DNA of 44,615 nucleotides from Novosphingobium album (ex Liu et al. 2023) (lineage in GTDB: Bacteria > Pseudomonadota > Alphaproteobacteria > Sphingomonadales > Sphingomonadaceae), in assembly GCF_029076845.1 (NCBI RefSeq), contig NZ_JARESE010000060.1, positions 1 through 44,615 on the forward strand, written 5' to 3'. Each line of letters starts with the position of its first letter. The first letter of the stretch is position 1. Shown piece after piece: positions 1 through 8,392 of this stretch. Made by a program: the position numbers and the translations under genes. The notes beneath the pieces were generated by a model. It was not told where the DNA came from and did no database searches. It saw nothing but the letters and a program-made list of their open reading frames with translations.

Positions 1-541
1 TAGCCGCCGGCTTCCTACCGAAGCCCGTGCCCAGCCGCCCCGCGTGGGGGATAATTATCGCTTACGATATAATCGCGCTGGCCCGGCAATATGGTCGCTA
101 TGGCTATCGCCGGGTGACGGCGTTGCTGCGCGATGCGGGGTGGCATGTGAACCGCAAGCGTGTCGAGCGCATCTGGCGTCGCGAGGGGCTCAAAGTGCCG
201 CAAAGGCAGCCGAAGCGCGGGCGACTGTGGCTGAACGACGGATCATGTATCCGGCTGCGGCCCGAGTATCCCGGCCATGTCTGGTCCTATGACTTCGTCG
301 AAGGGCGCACCCACGATGGTTGCAAATACCGGATCCTGTCGATCATCGATGAGGCGAGCCGGGAGTGCCTGGCGTTGCCGGTAGCGCGCAAGCTCAGGAG
401 CGATGACGTGCTCGCAGCGCTGGCCGACCTGTTCGTCACGCGCGGACCGCCCGCGCATATAAGGTCGGACAATGGCCCCGAATTTATCGCCACGGCGGTG
501 CAGCAATGGCTCGCCCAGATCGGCGTGAAGACGCTGTATAT
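1..541 (+). pseudogene. IS3-family transposase OrfB, 3'-truncated fragment
   Basis: The reading frame (phase of position 3) encodes an HTH_21-type segment (QYGRYGYRRVTALLRDAGW) followed by an rve integrase core. The first catalytic Asp is in the WSYDF motif (about 280-295) and the second in SDNGPEF (about 467-487). The frame stops matching at 541, exactly where the IS6 terminal repeat begins, so the third catalytic residue (the Glu of the usual SPWENGY segment) is missing and the protein must be inactive. The 5' end lies outside the window. Residues around positions 50-75 read more like a transposase in the neighbouring frame, so a 1-nt frameshift there is possible. The style is that of the IS407-like group of IS3; group assignment is by eye. 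Confidence 0.85.
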
Positions 542-1423
542 GGCTCTGTTGCAAACATTCGGGACCGCCGAGCGGCACCGCGCCTTTGTTGGGATCAGGC
601 CGCTTTGTTGAAATGCTGATTGAGCATGGCCATGGCCTCGGTCATGGCCGAGGGGCCAATGCCAAATGATCTTTCGATCAGACGCACCTCTCCCCTGATC
701 CCTGGCTGCAGGCACCATGCCCGGGCCTGCCCTTTGCGCAGGGCGCGCATCACCTCGAAGCCCTTGATCGTGGCGTAGGCTGTCGGCATCGATTTGAAAC
801 CACGCACGGGCTTGATCAGCATCTTGAGCTTGCCGTGGTCGGCCTCGAGCACGTTGTTCAGGTATTTCACCTGCCGGTGTTCGGTTTCTGGGGCGAGCTT
901 TCCTTCTCGTTTCAACTCGGCGATTGCGGCGCCGTAGCTTGGCGCCTTGTCGGTGTTGAGTTTCGTCGGCTTTTCCCAGTCCTTCAGACCGCGAAGGGTT
1001 TTGCCAAGAAAGCGCTTCGCAGCTTTGGCGCCGCGGGTCGGCGACAGGTAGAAATCAATCGTGTCGCCCCGTTTGTCGACCGCCCGGTAGAGGTAGGTCC
1101 ATTTGCCCCGCACCTTCACGTAAGTCTCATCGAGACGCCAGCTCGGATCAAAGCCGCGCCGCCAGAACCAGCGCAACCGCTTCTCCATCTCCGGCGCGTA
1201 GCGCTGCACCCAGCGATAGATGGTCGTGTGATCGACATCGATGCCACGTTCCGCCAGCATTTCCTCGAGATCACGGTAGCTGATACCGTACCGGCAGTAC
1301 CAGCGGACCGCCCATAGGATGACTTCTCCGGTAAAATGCCGCCCTTTGAAATCGTCCATCACAACCGACCTTACCAAGACAAGGCCCAACGTTGGCAACC
1401 GCATCAGAGTTTGCAACAGAGCC
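542..1423 (-). mobile_element. Complete IS6-family insertion sequence (IS6100-like), 882 bp
   Basis: Perfect 15-bp terminal inverted repeats bound the element: GGCTCTGTTGCAAAC at 542-556 and its reverse complement at 1409-1423. It carries one transposase gene. The length and the repeat are those of IS6100-type elements. The 8 bases before it (ctgtatat) and after it (ccggaaag) do not match, so there is no 8-bp target duplication. In this family that usually means the two flanks were joined by cointegration or by an adjacent deletion rather than by simple insertion. The left flank is a broken IS3 gene and the right flank is the 5' part of traB. Confidence 0.93.
595..1359 (-). CDS. tnpA: IS6-family DDE transposase
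   Basis: 254 aa. It catalyses replicative transposition and cointegrate formation. The N-terminal zinc-ribbon/HTH part (FKGRHF, YRDLEEMLAERG, TTIYRWVQRYAPE) is followed by the DDE core: WRLDETYVKVRGKW (first Asp), LNTDKAPSY (second Asp) and LEADHGKLKMLIKP (Glu). I chose the ATG at 1359 (MDDFKGRHF) because IS6 transposases begin this way; an upstream in-frame ATG at 1416 would start inside the terminal repeat. The gene is intact and nearly fills the element. Outward transcription toward traB is not evident from the gene's orientation, since it reads away from traB. Confidence 0.95.
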   Translation of the reverse strand: MDDFKGRHFTGEVILWAVRWYCRYGISYRDLEEMLAERGIDVDHTTIYRWVQRYAPEMEKRLRWFWRRGFDPSWRLDETYVKVRGKWTYLYRAVDKRGDTIDFYLSPTRGAKAAKRFLGKTLRGLKDWEKPTKLNTDKAPSYGAAIAELKREGKLAPETEHRQVKYLNNVLEADHGKLKMLIKPVRGFKSMPTAYATIKGFEVMRALRKGQARAWCLQPGIRGEVRLIERSFGIGPSAMTEAMAMLNQHFNKAA

Positions 1424-2783
1424 CCGGAAAGTACCCAAGGCGCTCGATGCTGGCGGGGGCGACGATGCCTCGCCGCTCGGCGATGCCATCGCCGCCAACG
1501 AGGTGACCCGGAAAAAGCAGATGCTGCTGCTCGGTTCAGCAGGCGCCGCAGCGCTGGTAGCGGGCTCTCTCTATATCTTCGACGATAGCGGCAAGGCGAG
1601 CGATGCCGAGGTCAGGCAAGCCGCCGAAGGCGTCTCGGTCGACGAACTGGTCAACAAGAACATGGCTGAGAAGGAGTGGCGCGCGCAGTCCGAAGCGCAG
1701 ATGATGTCAATGAACAACAACATGCGCGCACTCGCCTCCCGGGCCGAGCGCGCCGACCATCTCGAACAGCAATTGGCAGCTGCACAAGGTGCTGGCGGAG
1801 GCCAGGGCGGAGCCATCTCGTCCGATACCGAACGCGTATTGTCGGCCTACCAGGCGGAAAACGAGCAGCTGCGCGCAGCGCTGAATGCCGCGCGCCAATC
1901 GCCGGTTGGTGCGAGCGCTGGACCAAATGCGCTTTACGGACGCACCAGCCCGCCAAGCTACCAGGTCGCCGGTGCTCCGCGGGTTGGCGGACCGCTGCCG
2001 TCGACACCCGCCGGACAGGCAGCAGCCTCGGCAGCAGGTCTTCCGGCGATGCGCGGGAGTGAAGTGAGCCTGGTTTCGTTCAGCGAAGGCGCGAGCGGGA
2101 CCGGCACACCGGTGCCCAAGGGCAATACGGTCTTTACCGACAGCGCAAATTATCTGCCGCCCAATTCGATCGCGGTCGCCAAGGTGATCGTCGGGGTCGA
2201 TGCCATTGCGGGGGTCGAGAGCCAGACTGATCCCTTGCCAGTCGTGCTGCGGATTACCGGACCGGCGCGCTCTGTCTACGAAAACGGTCGGCTGCTCACG
2301 ACCAATATCGCCGGCTGCCTCGTCAACGGTGCGGCCCGCGCCGACCTCTCCTCGGAGAAGGTCTACGTCAAACTCCAGCGCATGACCTGCCCGCAGCCGG
2401 GCGGGCGCTACGCGGTCTCCGACGTCAAGGGCTTTATCGCCTTCGGCGGCAAGACCGGGGTGCGGGGCCGGGTGGTGAGCCGCGAAGGCGCGCTTGTCGG
2501 CCAGGCGTTTCTCGCCGGGCTCGCCGGCGGGTTCGGGCGCGGGTTTTCGGCCAACACCAGTTCGCTGATGACAGGCACCAATGTCTCGGTGAACGGCCAG
2601 CGCCCGAAACTCGGGGCGGGCGAGATCCTCGAAGGCGGGCTCGGCGAGGGCGTCGCGACCTCGGCTGACATGGTCTCCAAGTACCTGATCGAGCGGGCCG
2701 AGCAGTATCAGCCCGTTATCGAGATGCCGACCGGGATCGATGTCGAAATCGTCTTCCTCGAAGGCGTGTTCATCAGCGGGTGA
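1392..2783 (+). CDS. traB: TraB, VirB10-like core protein of F-type T4SS, 5' end replaced by IS sequence
   Basis: 463 codons. TraB spans from inner membrane to the outer-membrane core complex. One membrane segment lies near residues 44-62 (LLLGSAGAAALVAGSLYIF), then a coiled-coil/periplasmic stretch rich in Ala, Glu and Gln, then the VirB10-type beta domain (FTDSANYLPPNSIAVAKVIVG to IAFGGKTGVRGRVVSR, about 245-360) and the antenna-like AFLAGLAGGFGRGF segment. The only upstream start in this frame is a TTG at 1392 inside the IS6 element; roughly the first 11 codons are IS sequence and the native start is lost. Internal starts (GTG at 1502, ATG at 1520) could give a shorter product. All the conserved domain is present, so the loss is probably confined to the cytoplasmic N-terminus. 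Confidence 0.88.
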   Translation: MATASEFATEPRKVPKALDAGGGDDASPLGDAIAANEVTRKKQMLLLGSAGAAALVAGSLYIFDDSGKASDAEVRQAAEGVSVDELVNKNMAEKEWRAQSEAQMMSMNNNMRALASRAERADHLEQQLAAAQGAGGGQGGAISSDTERVLSAYQAENEQLRAALNAARQSPVGASAGPNALYGRTSPPSYQVAGAPRVGGPLPSTPAGQAAASAAGLPAMRGSEVSLVSFSEGASGTGTPVPKGNTVFTDSANYLPPNSIAVAKVIVGVDAIAGVESQTDPLPVVLRITGPARSVYENGRLLTTNIAGCLVNGAARADLSSEKVYVKLQRMTCPQPGGRYAVSDVKGFIAFGGKTGVRGRVVSREGALVGQAFLAGLAGGFGRGFSANTSSLMTGTNVSVNGQRPKLGAGEILEGGLGEGVATSADMVSKYLIERAEQYQPVIEMPTGIDVEIVFLEGVFISG

Positions 2784-2794
2784 GGAGAAAACGC

Positions 2795-3655
2795 ATGAAG
2801 CTTGAACAACTGCACCTGCGCCAAATGGGTTGGGCACTTGCCGCCGTGACGCTCGGCAGCGGCGCATCGCTGGTCTGGGCGCAGGCAAGCGAGGGGGCAC
2901 CCGCAAGGCCATCACCGCAGGATACGTCAGTCGCAGCCCTGCTCAAGGAGCGCCTGCCGCGCACGCAGGTCTCCCGCGTCAACTGCCAGGTGGTCGACGG
3001 GGTCTGTGAAGTGACCGCAGGCTCGCAGCTGTTCTACGTCGACAAGACGGCACGCTACCTGATGATCGGGCGGGTCTACGACATGCAGACCCGCCAGGAC
3101 CTGACCGCTGTGCGCCTGCTCGAGGTCAATCCCGATCTGCTGGTGGGCGGTGCAGCAGGCAGCCGGCGTGAGGCCGAAGCTGTCGAATCGCCAAGGCGCG
3201 GTGTGAACACAGCTGCCGCGCAGGCGGCCCCCCGGACGATGTCCCTGGCCGCACTGCCCGAGGCCGGCGGCATCGTCTGGGGAAATCCATCGGGTCAGAC
3301 CGTCACCGTCTTCAGCGACTTTCGCTGCGGCTACTGCCGCGCGCTTTCAGGCGTGCTCGAGAGCCTCAACGTGCGGGTGATCGAGCGGCCGATCTCGGTG
3401 CTCGGCAGTCGTGATCTCGCCAACCAGGTGTTCTGCGCGCGCGACCGCCGCCGCGCGGTCAAGGCTGCCTATGCGGGTGAGCCGATCGCCGACACGCGGC
3501 CTTGCGACACCTCGCCGCTCGATGCCAACGAACGCTTCGCGCGTGAAAACAGCATTGCCGGAACCCCGGTTATCGTCCGCTCGGACGGCGCAGTGATCGA
3601 AGGGTTCCGCCCGAAGGAATTCCTGATCACCTGGCTCAAGGGAGCGCGCTCGTGA
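2795..3655 (+). CDS. DsbC-family periplasmic thiol-disulfide isomerase
   Basis: 286 aa. It is predicted to shuffle disulfides in the cysteine-rich periplasmic Tra proteins (TraU, TraN, TraH). A signal peptide (MKLEQLHLRQMGWALAAV, ending near VWAQA) precedes a DsbC_N-like dimerisation region (SRVNCQVVDGVCEVTAG, LLEVNPDLLVGG). The thioredoxin fold carries the catalytic C178-G-Y-C181 motif and the cis-proline loop (IAGTPVIV). The ATG at 2795 has a good ribosome-binding site (GAGGAG, 2783-2788); a GTG at 2780 overlapping the traB stop is less likely. Its place between traB and traV is common in F-like operons of Gram-negative plasmids. Confidence 0.9.
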   Translation: MKLEQLHLRQMGWALAAVTLGSGASLVWAQASEGAPARPSPQDTSVAALLKERLPRTQVSRVNCQVVDGVCEVTAGSQLFYVDKTARYLMIGRVYDMQTRQDLTAVRLLEVNPDLLVGGAAGSRREAEAVESPRRGVNTAAAQAAPRTMSLAALPEAGGIVWGNPSGQTVTVFSDFRCGYCRALSGVLESLNVRVIERPISVLGSRDLANQVFCARDRRRAVKAAYAGEPIADTRPCDTSPLDANERFARENSIAGTPVIVRSDGAVIEGFRPKEFLITWLKGARS

Positions 3656-4839
3656 CCTCGCTGTCGGCGCTGCAGTTTGCGGGATTCCAGCGCGCCGCCA
3701 GACGTCGCTCGCGCGGGCAAGTGACGATCCCCGATGTGCGGCTGAGCCTCGCAGAAGCCACCGCCCTGTGGACCGATATCCGCGCCGCCTTTGGCCCTGC
3801 CACTGGCAGGGACCTCGCGCCCCAGGAACTCGGTCACTTGCGCCGGCGTGCCTGGCGCCGATCCTCTGGCTTTGCGAGTCTGTCGGCGCTTTCGATGTCA
3901 CTCGAGGCTGCCCACGCCTTCTGGCGGCTTGCCGGAAAGCTCGGCGCGCTGGCGGCCCGGCGCAAGGCTTCGCCGCGCTCGAAAGTCGCGGACGCCGCCG
4001 TTCTTGGCCTTGCCGCGACGCAGATGGCGGCCTGCACCACCTTCCTGGGCAGCAACATCAAGGGCAGTTTTTCGTGCAATGCGCCGGGCGGCACCTGCGC
4101 GCCCTCGACCGTGATCGATGACCAGGCGCTTTCCGTTATCCAGAACGCACGGCCAATGAGTCCGGCCGGGCCTTACTTTCAGCCATCGGCGCGGAGGCCA
4201 GCCTCAGTCGCAGCCCTCGCACCTGCCGGACGCGGACGCTTGGCGGCCGCCAGCGAAGGCCTCGTCCACCGCGAGCGCCGGGTCCTGAAAGTTGTGTTCC
4301 CCGCCTTTGTCGATGGTGCGGGCAACCTGCACGAACCGCGCATTGTCCATACCGTCGCCGACCAGGGAGGCTGGATGCAGTTGTCCTCGGGCGAGCCCAA
4401 TGCGGGTGATCAGCTCGCGGGCCGCGGCGATGCCGCAGCTGCGATCCCTGCATCGCTGGCCGGCACCATGACTGCGCCAATGCCGGGGATGAATGACACC
4501 GCTCAGGAGTTCAGGGACGCCCCCACCCAGGCTCTGGTCGCCTCGCAGGTACAAGGCGGGCCGCCCGACCCGAGGCTCGTTGCCGAAGCCCGGGCAAGGG
4601 GCACCGAGCGACGCGCAGTGTCGCCGGTCGATGCCATCAAGTCCGAAGTCCAGGCGCAGCTTGCGCGGGTCCCCAAGGCGTCGGGCAGCGTCGGCACGGT
4701 TCAATCGCCGCCACTAGAAAGGTCGGCAGAACCGGCCGCCTCGCAACCTGCGGCACAAGGCGCGGCACAAAGCCAGGTCCCGCCTGCCCCCAAGGTCGCC
4801 AACCCGCCCGCCGGTTTTTCCGGCAAGATCGAGGAGTAG
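3652..4839 (+). CDS. traV: TraV-like outer-membrane lipoprotein with unusual N-terminal extension
   Basis: 395 aa if started at GTG 3652, which overlaps the dsbC stop by 4 nt. The TraV hallmark is the segment after the lipid-attachment cysteine: C128 followed by GSNIKGSFSCNAPGGTCAPS, with two further conserved cysteines. TraV anchors the TraB/TraK core to the outer membrane. Oddly, about 110 residues precede the lipobox (AATQMAAC), including an Arg-rich helical region. The ATG at 3895 (MSLEAAH) would give a more normal but still long leader of about 46 residues. The C-terminal half is Ala/Pro-rich and low complexity, as in other long alphaproteobacterial TraV proteins. Family call firm, start uncertain. 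Confidence 0.8.
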   Translation: MTSLSALQFAGFQRAARRRSRGQVTIPDVRLSLAEATALWTDIRAAFGPATGRDLAPQELGHLRRRAWRRSSGFASLSALSMSLEAAHAFWRLAGKLGALAARRKASPRSKVADAAVLGLAATQMAACTTFLGSNIKGSFSCNAPGGTCAPSTVIDDQALSVIQNARPMSPAGPYFQPSARRPASVAALAPAGRGRLAAASEGLVHRERRVLKVVFPAFVDGAGNLHEPRIVHTVADQGGWMQLSSGEPNAGDQLAGRGDAAAAIPASLAGTMTAPMPGMNDTAQEFRDAPTQALVASQVQGGPPDPRLVAEARARGTERRAVSPVDAIKSEVQAQLARVPKASGSVGTVQSPPLERSAEPAASQPAAQGAAQSQVPPAPKVANPPAGFSGKIEE

Positions 4840-4846
4840 GCCCGTC

Positions 4847-7453
4847 ATGGCCGCCCGCAGCTTCTGGGACAGCTTTCTCACCCTGATTTTCGGCGACGCG
4901 GCGCATCCCGAGGCGCAGCGCCCGCTGCTCGGCGCACCGATGCTGTCGAACTGGCTCCCATACCGCAGCTTCGACGCCAAGAGCCGCATGTTCATCAACA
5001 CCGAGTCTGTCGGTTTCATCCTCGAGCTCGCCCCGATGGTGGGGGCGGACGAGCGCAGCGGCGAGATCCTGACGCAGTTCCTCTCCGATGCCGTGCCGTC
5101 GGGCTGCGAGATCCAGCTGATCCACTGGCAAAGCCCGTCGATCGGGGAGCGCATCGCCGACTGGGTCATGCCGCGGGTGGTTGCCAAGGGCGTCTATGGG
5201 CGCGCGGCAATGCACCGCGCGCGCTGGCTGCGGCGCGGAGCGTGGATGTCGATCTCCAAGGACGCGCCCTTCTTCGTGCGCTCGCATCGGGTGATCCTGA
5301 GCGTGGGCGCTTCGCTGCGAAGCCCGATCGGCGCAGACATGCTTTCGACTGTGCGCGACAGCCTGATGGGCACCTGCCAGGCGCTCTCGATCCCGGCGCG
5401 CGATATGGGGCCCGTTGAGCTCATCGCCTTCCTCGACGATTTCCTCTGCCCTTCGGTCGACAACGCCGATCGGCCCGAACACTATTCCGAGCTCGATCCG
5501 ATCAACGTGCAGTGCATCCGCCGCGACCTCGAAACCCAGGTCACGCCCGACCGGATCGTGCTCAAGACCGAGCGCTTCCGCCCCACCGGCGAGGAGATCG
5601 ACGGCGCCCCGGTGATCGGCGAGGTCGTCCCCGATACCTTCGACTGGCGCTTTTTCGCGGTGCGTCACCTGCCCAAGCAATGGGCGCCGTGGGACGTCCA
5701 GAAGATCATCGGCGACATGGTCAACGACAAGCTGCGCTTTGGCTGCAACGTCATGACCGTGCTCGGGCTGTCCTTCCAGGACGATGAAGCGGTCGCCTCG
5801 CGCACCGGGCTCAAGGTCATGCGCACGACGAGCCTGGCCGACAGCAGATCGGCGCGCTTCCTCCCCCAGCTCTCCGAGCAGCGCGATGAATGGCAGTACG
5901 TGCAAGGACAGATCCGTCAGGGCCGCAAGCTGTGCCAGGCCTATTACGGCGTCGGCGCGCTCTCGCCGCTCGGCAAGGGCGACATCAACGAGCGCATGGT
6001 GAAGTCGGTCTACAAGGGGGCCGGGTGGGACCTTATCGACGAGCGCTATCTGCAGATCATGGGATTGCTCGCGGCCATGCCGCTTTCGTTTCCCAACGGG
6101 CTGTCGGCGGACCTGCGGCGCATGAAGCGCTTCAAGACCATGCTGACGACCACCGCCGCATCGATCGCGCCGCTTCAGGGCGAGCATATCGGCGGGCTGA
6201 TCCCGCACGTGCTGCTCATCGGCCGCCGCGGCCAGCCCTTCTTCTGGTCGCCGTTCCAGAACGCGGCCGGCAACCACAACGTCGCGGTCTTCGGCAAGTC
6301 CGGTTCGGGCAAGTCGGTGTTCCTGCAGGATGTCTGCGCGGCGATGTCGGGGGCAGGGGCCAAGGTCATCGTTATCGACGACGGACGCTCGTTCGAACAT
6401 ATGGCCAAAGCCTTCGGCGGGGCGTTTGTCGAGTTCAAGCTCTCCTCGGGCTTCTCGCTCAACCCCTTCGACATGATCGATGTCGCGGCGCTGACCAGCG
6501 ACGAGGACGGCGAGGACTACGAGGTCGAATGCCTCGCGATGCTGAAAGCCATTGTCGGCCAGATGGCCCGCCAGCAGGACCGCCTGTCCGATACCGAGCG
6601 CGGCCTTATCGATTCCGCAGTAAGCGCGGTCTGGCGGGCAAAACAGCGTGAAGGGACGATCGACGATGTCGCGGCCGCCTTGCGCGCCCTGTCCTCGCCG
6701 TTCGCCGGCGACCTGGCCGATGCCATGGCGCCGTTCCTTACTGGCGGGACTTACGGCCGCTTCTTTGAAGGTGCCTGTTCGATCGACCTTTCCGCCGGGC
6801 TCACGGTGTTCGAGCTGTCGGACCTGTCCTCGAAACCCGAGCTGCGCTCGGTGGCGCTCACCGCGCTCATGTTCCTCACATTGCGCGTCATGCGCGATCT
6901 CGACCGCTCGGTGCCCAAGCTCACAATGATCGACGAGGCCTGGCAGCTCCTGGGCGGCGGACAGATGGGCCAGGCGATCGAGACCTATGCCCGCACCTGC
7001 CGCAAATATGGCGGCTCGCTCATCACCGCGACGCAGTCGCTCAATGACTTCTACAAGTCCGAAGGTTCGCTCGCCGCGCTCGAGAATTCCGACTGGTCGG
7101 TCGTGCTCCAGCAGAAGGAAGAGACGGTGAGCGACCTCGCCAAGCACCAGCGCTTCGAGATGGACCGTTATACCGAAACCCTGCTGCGTTCGCTGAAGCG
7201 GAGCGGCACCGAATATTCCGACGTGCTGATCAAGGGGCCAGAGACGCTCGCGGTCGGACGCCTGGTCCTCGATCCCTATTCGGCGACGCTCTATTCCTCG
7301 AGCCCGCGTACCTTCTCGAAGATCGAGGAACTGGTGAAGGGCGGCATGGCGCTGCCCGACGCGATCGAGCGCGTTGCCTTTCCCGATTTTGTGCCGCCCG
7401 CGCCCGGTGCGCCCGACTTTTATGAGGGCGAATTCATGGCAGCCGCCGAATGA
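4847..7453 (+). CDS. traC: TraC, VirB4-like assembly ATPase
   Basis: 868 aa. A cytoplasmic, membrane-associated ATPase needed for pilus assembly in F-type T4SS. The N-terminal TraC_F_IV region (residues about 30-260) is followed by the helicase-like P-loop domain with Walker A FGKSGSGKS (about 480-488) and Walker B LTMIDEAWQLL (about 690-700). The motif ITATQSLNDFY and the C-terminal IKGPETLAVGRLVLDPYS also match the family. The length is normal. The ATG at 4847 lies 7 nt after the traV stop, and the 3' end overlaps the next gene by 4 nt (ATGA), so it is clearly part of the operon. Confidence 0.96.
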   Translation: MAARSFWDSFLTLIFGDAAHPEAQRPLLGAPMLSNWLPYRSFDAKSRMFINTESVGFILELAPMVGADERSGEILTQFLSDAVPSGCEIQLIHWQSPSIGERIADWVMPRVVAKGVYGRAAMHRARWLRRGAWMSISKDAPFFVRSHRVILSVGASLRSPIGADMLSTVRDSLMGTCQALSIPARDMGPVELIAFLDDFLCPSVDNADRPEHYSELDPINVQCIRRDLETQVTPDRIVLKTERFRPTGEEIDGAPVIGEVVPDTFDWRFFAVRHLPKQWAPWDVQKIIGDMVNDKLRFGCNVMTVLGLSFQDDEAVASRTGLKVMRTTSLADSRSARFLPQLSEQRDEWQYVQGQIRQGRKLCQAYYGVGALSPLGKGDINERMVKSVYKGAGWDLIDERYLQIMGLLAAMPLSFPNGLSADLRRMKRFKTMLTTTAASIAPLQGEHIGGLIPHVLLIGRRGQPFFWSPFQNAAGNHNVAVFGKSGSGKSVFLQDVCAAMSGAGAKVIVIDDGRSFEHMAKAFGGAFVEFKLSSGFSLNPFDMIDVAALTSDEDGEDYEVECLAMLKAIVGQMARQQDRLSDTERGLIDSAVSAVWRAKQREGTIDDVAAALRALSSPFAGDLADAMAPFLTGGTYGRFFEGACSIDLSAGLTVFELSDLSSKPELRSVALTALMFLTLRVMRDLDRSVPKLTMIDEAWQLLGGGQMGQAIETYARTCRKYGGSLITATQSLNDFYKSEGSLAALENSDWSVVLQQKEETVSDLAKHQRFEMDRYTETLLRSLKRSGTEYSDVLIKGPETLAVGRLVLDPYSATLYSSSPRTFSKIEELVKGGMALPDAIERVAFPDFVPPAPGAPDFYEGEFMAAAE

Positions 7454-7803
7454 GCAGGAGCGCGCCTCGCTGCCTGCCAAGGCCAGCCCCGAGCAGGCTT
7501 CAGGACGCCTGCTATGCCGTGCTGCGCCTTTCGGGATGGCTGACCGTCACTGCGGCCTGTGTGATCGGCCTCTGGGCGGCATTCTTCGCCGTGCTCGGCC
7601 AGTTCACTTTCGCGGGCACCATGCTTCATCTCGGCAACTTAGCCTCGCGCTACGTCGCGGCCGGGGCCGAACGCCAGGATGGGTTCCGTGCGCTGTTCTG
7701 GGCGTGGAGCACCGGGCTGTTCGTCACCGTGGGCTTTTTCCGTCGCCGCACGCTCACCGATCTTGTGAACCAGATAAAGGAGAAGGCCGATGGCCAGAAA
7801 TAG
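7450..7803 (+). CDS. Small two-helix membrane protein of the tra operon, unknown
   Basis: 117 aa. The start ATG overlaps the traC stop (ATGA), and the gene overlaps trbI by 14 nt, so translation is likely coupled. Two hydrophobic segments are visible: about residues 29-55 (LSGWLTVTAACVIGLWAAFFAVL) and a shorter one near 83-95 (ALFWAWSTGLFVTVGFF). The C-terminus is charged (LVNQIKEKADGQK). I do not recognise the family. The position between traC and trbI suggests an inner-membrane accessory of pilus assembly, comparable to small trb genes of F, but no homology is claimed. Confidence 0.75.
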   Translation: MSRSAPRCLPRPAPSRLQDACYAVLRLSGWLTVTAACVIGLWAAFFAVLGQFTFAGTMLHLGNLASRYVAAGAERQDGFRALFWAWSTGLFVTVGFFRRRTLTDLVNQIKEKADGQK

Positions 7804-8392
7804 GCTCGCATCCGGCGTTGCGGCAGCGGCAGGCGACGGCCCTCTTTTCGAGGACAAGGCTGGCCTGCAGACCCCCGCAGGTCAGTCCGACGTAAGCACT
7901 ACCGTGCAGTCGCGCAGGATGGGCTGGATGCCGGTGGCACTGGTTGGCGGCCTCGTTGCCGCCGGCCTCTGGGGCGCCTGGGTTACCAAAAAACTGATGG
8001 CCGATGATGCCATACCGCCAATTGCGCGGGTCCAGCTTTCAGCAATTGTCGGCGAATATGTCCAGGCCCAGGCACGCTCGGCAACGCCGCCCGAACAGGT
8101 CACCGCCGAGACGCGGGCATTCATGGCCGAAATCCAGCGCAACCTCGAGGCGCGTGGGCAGCGAGGCGAGATCGTGCTGGTGGGCGAGGCGGTGCTCGCT
8201 GGTAACATTCCTGACATCACCGCGAGCCTGCGCAAAGAGGTCTACACCAAGGTCCGCATGCCGCAGCCAGCCTCGCTCAATCCCAACCAGGCTGCGAACG
8301 ACGTGATGGGCGCGATGCGCTCGGCGATGGCTGGGCCAGCAGCGCCGCAAGCTGCGCTGGCAGGGGGGCAGGGCCGTGGCCCCGGCTACTGA
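7790..8392 (+). CDS. trbI: TrbI, F-type T4SS inner-membrane protein
   Basis: 200 aa. It has an N-terminal cytoplasmic tail, one membrane helix (about residues 44-66, GWMPVALVGGLVAAGLWGAWV), and a periplasmic TrbI_Ftype domain with the conserved run TRAFMAEIQRNLEARGQRG and EIVLVGEAVLAGNIPDIT. In F, TrbI affects pilus outgrowth and retraction. The protein is longer than F TrbI because of the N-terminal tail and a Gly/Ala-rich C-terminal tail. It overlaps both neighbours and lies directly before the S26 peptidase gene. Confidence 0.88.
   Translation: MARNRLASGVAAAAGDGPLFEDKAGLQTPAGQSDVSTTVQSRRMGWMPVALVGGLVAAGLWGAWVTKKLMADDAIPPIARVQLSAIVGEYVQAQARSATPPEQVTAETRAFMAEIQRNLEARGQRGEIVLVGEAVLAGNIPDITASLRKEVYTKVRMPQPASLNPNQAANDVMGAMRSAMAGPAAPQAALAGGQGRGPGY

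Noticed and set aside
534..1431. Target-site duplication around the IS6 element
   Set aside because: The 8-bp flanks (ctgtatat and ccggaaag) do not match.
4637..7480. Long minus-strand open frame (about 947 codons) antisense to traC
   Set aside because: It is the mirror frame of a GC-rich gene with codon bias. traC shows all ATPase motifs; the antisense product has no recognisable domain.
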